A program made the translations under genes and the position numbers. This document shows positions 55,801 through 64,000 of a stretch of DNA of 64,000 bases, in pieces. Positions within the stretch are counted from its first letter, which is position 1. Every line of letters starts with the position of its first letter. The stretch comes from Flectonema sp. DT1601 (lineage: Eukaryota; Euglenozoa; Diplonemea; Diplonemida; Diplonemidae). The notes under the pieces were generated by a model that worked only from the letters and a program-made list of their open reading frames with translations, was not told the DNA's origin and made no database searches. The stretch spans positions 310,001-374,000 of the forward strand of contig OZ025817.1 in assembly GCA_964019425.1 (NCBI GenBank), read 5' to 3'.

Positions 55801-58800
55801 TCGTCGGAACTGAAGGCGACGGAAGTGGTGTGCGAGAAGACACGGACGCTGCTCGCGGACAGGGACCGTGAGCTGGCGGAGCTCTCGGGCGAAGTCACGG
55901 AGCTGCGCGAGGCTGCGAACGACAGAGAAGCGGAGGTGGCGGCTGCCAAGACGGCGACGACCGACGCAGAAACCGAAGCCGCAACCGAAAGCGAGGCCGG
56001 GCATCGGCGCGAGCTGGACGACGCGAGGCGGAAGCTGGAGGCAGCGGGACGCGACCTGACGGAGCGCGACGAGTTGTTGGCGAAGCGCGACGAATTGTTG
56101 GCGAAGCAACGCGACGAGCTGGAAGCGACGAAGGCATCTGCGGCGCAGGAGCTCGGGGCACTGAAGGCCGGGCAGAGCAAGGCGGCGGCGGAAGCGGATG
56201 CGCGGGCGGCTTCGCTGGAAGAACAGCTCGAGAAGGAGAAGCGTGAACTCGTGAGGGCGCAGGCACTCGCGGCGTCGGCAGCGGCGGCGGCCGAGGAGGC
56301 GACGACTGCCGGCGGCGAGGAAGCGCGGATCGCACGCGGCGAGGCAACGCGGGCCGGAAGCGAGCTCGAGGCGATGCGCGGTGCACACTCCGAGGCTGTC
56401 GCCGGGATGGAGGCCGCGAAGGCGGAGCTGGCGGCGCAACAGGCGGAGATCGACTCGCAGAGGGGCGAACGGACGGAGCAAGCGGCGAAGCTCGCGGAAG
56501 CTGAAAGGGAGCAGGCCGGATCCGAACGCAACGCGCAGCGGTTGGCGACCGAACTTGAACTCGCGAACTCCGAGCTCCAGAAGCTGCAGAGGCGCGGAGA
56601 CCCTGAGAAGTTCGCACTCGTTTCCGAGGAACTGGCGAGGCGGAGCGAAGCCCTGCTGGCGGCCGAGGAGCAGCTGGCGGCGGCGGAGGCGGCTCTCGCG
56701 GCGTCCGACGAGGAGCGCAAGGCGGAGGCGGCGGATGTCGGGGCCCGGCAGCAGCGAACCTCGGAGGAGCTGGCGCAGGCGCAATCGCGGCTTGAGAAGG
56801 CACTCGAGGAGGCCGAGCTGGAACGGGCGGCGACTCGCGCGGCGAAGGAAGAACAGCGGACGGAGGCCGAACGGGTGCGCGAGGAAGCGGCGGCGAAGCT
56901 CAGCGAACACCGGGATGCGTTGGAGGAGAAGGCCAAGGCACGCCAGGAAGAGCTGGTGAAGGAGCTCGAGCAACAGGCGGAAGAACTCCGGGCGGCTGCG
57001 GCTGCGGCGGCGGCCGAGCAACAGCAGAGGTACGCACAGGCGCAGGCGGTCGCAGCCGACGCCGATGCCGATGCCGACGCTGACGCTACCGAAACTGGAA
57101 CTGGAACCGGAACTGGAACTGCAACTTTAGCTGGAACGGGCACCGACGCGGAGGCTGCGGCCGAGGTCGAGGCTTTGCGAACCGAGCTTGCGGCGGTGGT
57201 GGCCGACCGGGCGGGGATCAAGGCTCGCCTGAGCGTGACGACTGACGAGCTCGAGAGGGCATACAACGCCGGGGCGATGAAGTCGGAGCGCGGGTACGAC
57301 GAGGCGGCGGCGGCGAGGACCGAGGCGGCCGAGTCACGTACGGAGGCGGCGGCGACTGCGAGGAAGCAACGCGCGGACCTGCAGGCTGCGGAGGCCGAGC
57401 TCGCTGCTGTGGCGGCGGAGCTGAAGGCGAGCGACGAAGCGACGAGGACTTCGCGGGCGGCCCTCGCGGCGGCGAACACCGAGCTGGAAGCGGCGCGCAG
57501 CGAAGCGGTTGCGGCGTCGTCGGAACTGAAGGCGACGGAAGTGGTGTGCGAGAAGACACGGACGCTGCTCGCGGACAGGGACCGTGAGCTGGCGGAGCTC
57601 TCGGGCGAAGTCACGGAGCTGCGCGAGGCTGCGAACGACAGAGAAGCGGAGGTGGCGGCTGCCAAGACGGCGACGACCGACGCAGAAACCGAAGCCGCAA
57701 CCGAAAGCGAGGCCGGGCATCGGCGCGAGCTGGACGACGCGAGGCGGAAGCTGGAGGCAGCGGGACGCGACCTGACGGAGCGCGACGAGTTGTTGGCGAA
57801 GCGCGACGAATTGTTGGCGAAGCAACGCGACGAGCTGGAAGCGACGAAGGCATCTGCGGCGCAGGAGCTCGGGGCACTGAAGGCCGGGCAGAGCAAGGCG
57901 GCGGCGGAAGCGGATGCGCGGGCGGCTTCGCTGGAAGAACAGCTCGAGAAGGAGAAGCGTGAACTCGTGAGGGCGCAGGCACTCGCGGCGTCGGCAGCGG
58001 CGGCGGCCGAGGAGGCGACGACTGCCGGCGGCGAGGAAGCGCGGATCGCACGCGGCGAGGCAACGCGGGCCGGAAGCGAGCTCGAGGCGATGCGCGGTGC
58101 ACACTCCGAGGCTGTCGCCGGGATGGAGGCCGCGAAGGCGGAGCTGGCGGCGCAACAGGCGGAGATCGACTCGCAGAGGGGCGAACGGACGGAGCAAGCG
58201 GCGAAGCTCGCGGAAGCTGAAAGGGAGCAGGCCGGATCCGAACGCAACGCGCAGCGGTTGGCGACCGAACTTGAACTCGCGAACTCCGAGCTCCAGAAGC
58301 TGCAGAGGCGCGGAGACCCTGAGAAGTTCGCACTCGTTTCCGAGGAACTGGCGAGGCGGAGCGAAGCCCTGCTGGCGGCCGAGGAGCAGCTGGCGGCGGC
58401 GGAGGCGGCTCTCGCGGCGTCCGACGAGGAGCGCAAGGCGGAGGCGGCGGATGTCGGGGCCCGGCAGCAGCGAACCTCGGAGGAGCTGGCGCAGGCGCAA
58501 TCGCGGCTTGAGAAGGCACTCGAGGAGGCCGAGCTGGAACGGGCGGCGACTCGCGCGGCGAAGGAAGAACAGCGGACGGAGGCCGAACGGGTGCGCGAGG
58601 AAGCGGCGGCGAAGCTCAGCGAACACCGGGATGCGTTGGAGGAGAAGGCCAAGGCACGCCAGGAAGAGCTGGTGAAGGAGCTCGAGCAACAGGCGGAAGA
58701 ACTCCGGGCGGCTGCGGCTGCGGCGGCGGCCGAGCAACAGCAGAGGTACGCACAGGCGCAGGCGGTCGCAGCCGACGCCGATGCCGATGCCGACGCTGAC

Positions 58801-61800
58801 GCTACCGAAACTGGAACTGGAACCGGAACTGGAACTGCAACTTTAGCTGGAACGGGCACCGACGCGGAGGCTGCGGCCGAGGTCGAGGCTTTGCGAACCG
58901 AGCTTGCGGCGGTGGTGGCCGACCGGGCGGGGATCAAGGCTCGCCTGAGCGTGACGACTGACGAGCTCGAGAGGGCATACAACGCCGGGGCGATGAAGTC
59001 GGAGCGCGGGTACGACGAGGCGGCGGCGGCGAGGACCGAGGCGGCCGAGTCACGTACGGAGGCGGCGGCGACTGCGAGGAAGCAACGCGCGGACCTGCAG
59101 GCTGCGGAGGCCGAGCTCGCTGCTGTGGCGGCGGAGCTGAAGGCGAGCGACGAAGCGACGAGGACTTCGCGGGCGGCCCTCGCGGCGGCGAACACCGAGC
59201 TGGAAGCGGCGCGCAGCGAAGCGGTTGCGGCGTCGTCGGAACTGAAGGCGACGGAAGTGGTGTGCGAGAAGACACGGACGCTGCTCGCGGACAGGGACCG
59301 TGAGCTGGCGGAGCTCTCGGGCGAAGTCACGGAGCTGCGCGAGGCTGCGAACGACAGAGAAGCGGAGGTGGCGGCTGCCAAGACGGCGACGACCGACGCA
59401 GAAACCGAAGCCGCAACCGAAAGCGAGGCCGGGCATCGGCGCGAGCTGGACGACGCGAGGCGGAAGCTGGAGGCAGCGGGACGCGACCTGACGGAGCGCG
59501 ACGAGTTGTTGGCGAAGCGCGACGAATTGTTGGCGAAGCAACGCGACGAGCTGGAAGCGACGAAGGCATCTGCGGCGCAGGAGCTCGGGGCACTGAAGGC
59601 CGGGCAGAGCAAGGCGGCGGCGGAAGCGGATGCGCGGGCGGCTTCGCTGGAAGAACAGCTCGAGAAGGAGAAGCGTGAACTCGTGAGGGCGCAGGCACTC
59701 GCGGCGTCGGCAGCGGCGGCGGCCGAGGAGGCGACGACTGCCGGCGGCGAGGAAGCGCGGATCGCACGCGGCGAGGCAACGCGGGCCGGAAGCGAGCTCG
59801 AGGCGATGCGCGGTGCACACTCCGAGGCTGTCGCCGGGATGGAGGCCGCGAAGGCGGAGCTGGCGGCGCAACAGGCGGAGATCGACTCGCAGAGGGGCGA
59901 ACGGACGGAGCAAGCGGCGAAGCTCGCGGAAGCTGAAAGGGAGCAGGCCGGATCCGAACGCAACGCGCAGCGGTTGGCGACCGAACTTGAACTCGCGAAC
60001 TCCGAGCTCCAGAAGCTGCAGAGGCGCGGAGACCCTGAGAAGTTCGCACTCGTTTCCGAGGAACTGGCGAGGCGGAGCGAAGCCCTGCTGGCGGCCGAGG
60101 AGCAGCTGGCGGCGGCGGAGGCGGCTCTCGCGGCGTCCGACGAGGAGCGCAAGGCGGAGGCGGCGGATGTCGGGGCCCGGCAGCAGCGAACCTCGGAGGA
60201 GCTGGCGCAGGCGCAATCGCGGCTTGAGAAGGCACTCGAGGAGGCCGAGCTGGAACGGGCGGCGACTCGCGCGGCGAAGGAAGAACAGCGGACGGAGGCC
60301 GAACGGGTGCGCGAGGAAGCGGCGGCGAAGCTCAGCGAACACCGGGATGCGTTGGAGGAGAAGGCCAAGGCACGCCAGGAAGAGCTGGTGAAGGAGCTCG
60401 AGCAACAGGCGGAAGAACTCCGGGCGGCTGCGGCTGCGGCGGCGGCCGAGCAACAGCAGAGGTACGCACAGGCGCAGGCGGTCGCAGCCGACGCCGATGC
60501 CGATGCCGACGCTGACGCTACCGAAACTGGAACTGGAACCGGAACTGGAACTGCAACTTTAGCTGGAACGGGCACCGACGCGGAGGCTGCGGCCGAGGTC
60601 GAGGCTTTGCGAACCGAGCTTGCGGCGGTGGTGGCCGACCGGGCGGGGATCAAGGCTCGCCTGAGCGTGACGACTGACGAGCTCGAGAGGGCATACAACG
60701 CCGGGGCGATGAAGTCGGAGCGCGGGTACGACGAGGCGGCGGCGGCGAGGACCGAGGCGGCCGAGTCACGTACGGAGGCGGCGGCGACTGCGAGGAAGCA
60801 ACGCGCGGACCTGCAGGCTGCGGAGGCCGAGCTCGCTGCTGTGGCGGCGGAGCTGAAGGCGAGCGACGAAGCGACGAGGACTTCGCGGGCGGCCCTCGCG
60901 GCGGCGAACACCGAGCTGGAAGCGGCGCGCAGCGAAGCGGTTGCGGCGTCGTCGGAACTGAAGGCGACGGAAGTGGTGTGCGAGAAGACACGGACGCTGC
61001 TCGCGGACAGGGACCGTGAGCTGGCGGAGCTCTCGGGCGAAGTCACGGAGCTGCGCGAGGCTGCGAACGACAGAGAAGCGGAGGTGGCGGCTGCCAAGAC
61101 GGCGACGACCGACGCAGAAACCGAAGCCGCAACCGAAAGCGAGGCCGGGCATCGGCGCGAGCTGGACGACGCGAGGCGGAAGCTGGAGGCAGCGGGACGC
61201 GACCTGACGGAGCGCGACGAGTTGTTGGCGAAGCGCGACGAATTGTTGGCGAAGCAACGCGACGAGCTGGAAGCGACGAAGGCATCTGCGGCGCAGGAGC
61301 TCGGGGCACTGAAGGCCGGGCAGAGCAAGGCGGCGGCGGAAGCGGATGCGCGGGCGGCTTCGCTGGAAGAACAGCTCGAGAAGGAGAAGCGTGAACTCGT
61401 GAGGGCGCAGGCACTCGCGGCGTCGGCAGCGGCGGCGGCCGAGGAGGCGACGACTGCCGGCGGCGAGGAAGCGCGGATCGCACGCGGCGAGGCAACGCGG
61501 GCCGGAAGCGAGCTCGAGGCGATGCGCGGTGCACACTCCGAGGCTGTCGCCGGGATGGAGGCCGCGAAGGCGGAGCTGGCGGCGCAACAGGCGGAGATCG
61601 ACTCGCAGAGGGGCGAACGGACGGAGCAAGCGGCGAAGCTCGCGGAAGCTGAAAGGGAGCAGGCCGGATCCGAACGCAACGCGCAGCGGTTGGCGACCGA
61701 ACTTGAACTCGCGAACTCCGAGCTCCAGAAGCTGCAGAGGCGCGGAGACCCTGAGAAGTTCGCACTCGTTTCCGAGGAACTGGCGAGGCGGAGCGAAGCC

Positions 61801-64000
61801 CTGCTGGCGGCCGAGGAGCAGCTGGCGGCGGCGGAGGCGGCTCTCGCGGCGTCCGACGAGGAGCGCAAGGCGGAGGCGGCGGATGTCGGGGCCCGGCAGC
61901 AGCGAACCTCGGAGGAGCTGGCGCAGGCGCAATCGCGGCTTGAGAAGGCACTCGAGGAGGCCGAGCTGGAACGGGCGGCGACTCGCGCGGCGAAGGAAGA
62001 ACAGCGGACGGAGGCCGAACGGGTGCGCGAGGAAGCGGCGGCGAAGCTCAGCGAACACCGGGATGCGTTGGAGGAGAAGGCCAAGGCACGCCAGGAAGAG
62101 CTGGTGAAGGAGCTCGAGCAACAGGCGGAAGAACTCCGGGCGGCTGCGGCTGCGGCGGCGGCCGAGCAACAGCAGAGGTACGCACAGGCGCAGGCGGTCG
62201 CAGCCGACGCCGATGCCGATGCCGACGCTGACGCTACCGAAACTGGAACTGGAACCGGAACTGGAACTGCAACTTTAGCTGGAACGGGCACCGACGCGGA
62301 GGCTGCGGCCGAGGTCGAGGCTTTGCGAACCGAGCTTGCGGCGGTGGTGGCCGACCGGGCGGGGATCAAGGCTCGCCTGAGCGTGACGACTGACGAGCTC
62401 GAGAGGGCATACAACGCCGGGGCGATGAAGTCGGAGCGCGGGTACGACGAGGCGGCGGCGGCGAGGACCGAGGCGGCCGAGTCACGTACGGAGGCGGCGG
62501 CGACTGCGAGGAAGCAACGCGCGGACCTGCAGGCTGCGGAGGCCGAGCTCGCTGCTGTGGCGGCGGAGCTGAAGGCGAGCGACGAAGCGACGAGGACTTC
62601 GCGGGCGGCCCTCGCGGCGGCGAACACCGAGCTGGAAGCGGCGCGCAGCGAAGCGGTTGCGGCGTCGTCGGAACTGAAGGCGACGGAAGTGGTGTGCGAG
62701 AAGACACGGACGCTGCTCGCGGACAGGGACCGTGAGCTGGCGGAGCTCTCGGGCGAAGTCACGGAGCTGCGCGAGGCTGCGAACGACAGAGAAGCGGAGG
62801 TGGCGGCTGCCAAGACGGCGACGACCGACGCAGAAACCGAAGCCGCAACCGAAAGCGAGGCCGGGCATCGGCGCGAGCTGGACGACGCGAGGCGGAAGCT
62901 GGAGGCAGCGGGACGCGACCTGACGGAGCGCGACGAGTTGTTGGCGAAGCGCGACGAATTGTTGGCGAAGCAACGCGACGAGCTGGAAGCGACGAAGGCA
63001 TCTGCGGCGCAGGAGCTCGGGGCACTGAAGGCCGGGCAGAGCAAGGCGGCGGCGGAAGCGGATGCGCGGGCGGCTTCGCTGGAAGAACAGCTCGAGAAGG
63101 AGAAGCGTGAACTCGTGAGGGCGCAGGCACTCGCGGCGTCGGCAGCGGCGGCGGCCGAGGAGGCGACGACTGCCGGCGGCGAGGAAGCGCGGATCGCACG
63201 CGGCGAGGCAACGCGGGCCGGAAGCGAGCTCGAGGCGATGCGCGGTGCACACTCCGAGGCTGTCGCCGGGATGGAGGCCGCGAAGGCGGAGCTGGCGGCG
63301 CAACAGGCGGAGATCGACTCGCAGAGGGGCGAACGGACGGAGCAAGCGGCGAAGCTCGCGGAAGCTGAAAGGGAGCAGGCCGGATCCGAACGCAACGCGC
63401 AGCGGTTGGCGACCGAACTTGAACTCGCGAACTCCGAGCTCCAGAAGCTGCAGAGGCGCGGAGACCCTGAGAAGTTCGCACTCGTTTCCGAGGAACTGGC
63501 GAGGCGGAGCGAAGCCCTGCTGGCGGCCGAGGAGCAGCTGGCGGCGGCGGAGGCGGCTCTCGCGGCGTCCGACGAGGAGCGCAAGGCGGAGGCGGCGGAT
63601 GTCGGGGCCCGGCAGCAGCGAACCTCGGAGGAGCTGGCGCAGGCGCAATCGCGGCTTGAGAAGGCACTCGAGGAGGCCGAGCTGGAACGGGCGGCGACTC
63701 GCGCGGCGAAGGAAGAACAGCGGACGGAGGCCGAACGGGTGCGCGAGGAAGCGGCGGCGAAGCTCAGCGAACACCGGGATGCGTTGGAGGAGAAGGCCAA
63801 GGCACGCCAGGAAGAGCTGGTGAAGGAGCTCGAGCAACAGGCGGAAGAACTCCGGGCGGCTGCGGCTGCGGCGGCGGCCGAGCAACAGCAGAGGTACGCA
63901 CAGGCGCAGGCGGTCGCAGCCGACGCCGATGCCGATGCCGACGCTGACGCTACCGAAACTGGAACTGGAACCGGAACTGGAACTGCAACTTTAGCTGGAA
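40855..64000 (+). CDS. Giant coiled-coil protein, at least 7,646 residues, runs off right edge
   Basis: Plus-strand gene with exons 40,855-41,646, 41,754-43,077 and 43,178 to beyond 64,000. The third exon is open for at least 20.8 kb; I translated 43,178-49,300 and one repeat unit without finding a stop. The ATG gives MAVELNVSFRDTDTLVAEVD. Nearly everything is Glu/Leu/Gln/Ala/Lys-rich heptad sequence with no enzyme motif, signal peptide or membrane segment. Sections are: an N-terminal degenerate repeat (LQAELIEATAANNNLTIEL-like, 40.9-43.75 kb); mixed coiled coil; five 35-41-residue repeats (45,307-45,860); mixed coiled coil; then identical 572-residue repeats from 49,216. It is probably a cytoskeletal or scaffold fibre, which is inference from composition only. 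The C-terminus is outside the window. Long minus-strand ORFs over it are shadows. Confidence 0.9.
41647..41753 (+). other. Intron 1 of the giant gene (107 bp)
   Basis: GTATGC donor and CACAG acceptor. Splicing joins ...RETLERQ to VSQLQDQLIESVA with the frame kept (phase 0), and it restores the recurrent LQxQLIESVA motif. The 8-mer ACAGGTAT is present across both splice junctions. Confidence 0.85.
43078..43177 (+). other. Intron 2 of the giant gene (100 bp)
   Basis: GTGTTT donor, T-rich interior, ACAACAG acceptor. Splicing joins ...ARRMLS to GVSEVATLESQV (phase 1). The 7-mer CAGGTGT is present across both splice junctions. Confidence 0.85.
45307..45860 (+). repeat. Five 35-41-codon tandem repeats within the giant gene
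   Basis: Units start at 45,307, 45,412, 45,535, 45,649 and 45,763 (spacing 105, 123, 114 and 114 bp). Core protein: QQLRALHIEAQMKDVKIEEL then TAALQ plus a variable linker with DxDT and KSS. Spacing is always a multiple of three. Small differences between units mean this array is older than the 1,716-bp array. Confidence 0.9.
49216..64000 (+). repeat. 1,716-bp (572-codon) GC-rich tandem array within the giant gene
   Basis: Units start at 49,216 (1,695 bp), then 50,911, 52,627, 54,343, 56,059, 57,775, 59,491, 61,207 and 62,923 (cut by the window edge). The first unit lacks 21 bp (one RDELLAK). Otherwise every stretch I compared was the same in all copies, including synonymous sites. Each unit encodes about 330 residues of Ala/Glu/Arg coiled coil, a flexible linker (DADADADATETGTGTGTGT, then AGTGT), and about 200 more coiled-coil residues ending in ERDELLAK repeats. 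Codon third positions are strongly G/C, unlike the first 8 kb of the same gene. Confidence 0.95.

Noticed and set aside
49170-63800. A 4,876-codon minus-strand ORF across the 1,716-bp array
   Set aside because: It is Ser/Ala/Arg-rich low-complexity sequence antisense to the plus-strand coiled-coil gene. Codons for Glu, Ala, Leu and Arg rarely give stops in that antisense frame at high GC. The plus frame continues seamlessly from a spliced upstream gene with clear heptads, so the minus ORF is a shadow.
50470-63885. Repeated 467-, 302-, 192- and 113-codon ORFs in other frames of the array
   Set aside because: They repeat every 1,716 bp only because the DNA does. All overlap the coiled-coil frame and have Arg/Pro/Ser low complexity.

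Overview
This is nuclear DNA from a eukaryote that I cannot place further. Evidence for a eukaryote: a giant gene with two GT-AG introns, pieces of eukaryotic-type large-subunit rRNA, a tyrosine-recombinase retroelement, many non-coding repeat families, and standard stop codons. The window has two halves. Positions 1 to about 37,500 are a repeat-dense, AT-rich, nested mosaic with few intact genes. From about 38,200 to the right edge there are genes, ending in one enormous coiled-coil gene that runs off the window.

Layout, left half. A partial hypothetical gene sits at the left edge on the minus strand (1-365). AT-rich repeats and oligo(C)/oligo(G) hairpins follow. At 3,024-5,482 lies a broken tyrosine-recombinase retroelement with the recombinase upstream of the reverse transcriptase. 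A small TA-flanked terminal-inverted-repeat (TIR) element sits in it at 5,483-5,929, and an RNase H fragment lies on the opposite strand near 7.5 kb. From 8.1 to 34 kb the DNA is a shuffled mosaic of about eight families: a roughly 1.35-kb repeat (here 'repeat A'), an A/T-rich satellite of about 115-150 bp with three short hairpins per unit (four main blocks, about 65-70 units), a C/T-rich element always joined to one variant satellite unit ('repeat C'), GATC-hairpin repeats, GGTATCTC minisatellites, and chimeric repeats carrying LSU rRNA and tRNA-like pieces. Many families occur in mirror-image order around about 26.7 kb. Only one mid-sized ORF (30,443-31,129, minus) stands out. At 34-37 kb two decayed transposase-like genes carry nested insertions.

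Layout, right half. A run of palindromic motifs (37.55-37.95 kb) precedes a small gene with a predicted signal peptide (38,295-38,921). A convincing NadD/NMNAT-type nucleotidyl transferase follows (39,175-39,915). Then comes a plus-strand gene starting at 40,855 with exons 40,855-41,646, 41,754-43,077 and 43,178 to beyond 64,000. It encodes at least 7,646 residues, almost all coiled coil. From 49,216 onward it consists of a 1,716-bp (572-codon) GC-rich unit in direct tandem, with eight complete copies and part of a ninth, apparently without substitutions between units. A very long minus-strand ORF across the same array is a shadow of this gene.

The only metabolic function I can name is NAD synthesis (the NMNAT). 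The giant protein is most likely structural. The most novel material is the giant perfectly repeated coiled-coil gene, its introns flanked by direct repeats, the LSU rRNA chimeric repeats, and the hairpin-rich satellite/element system.
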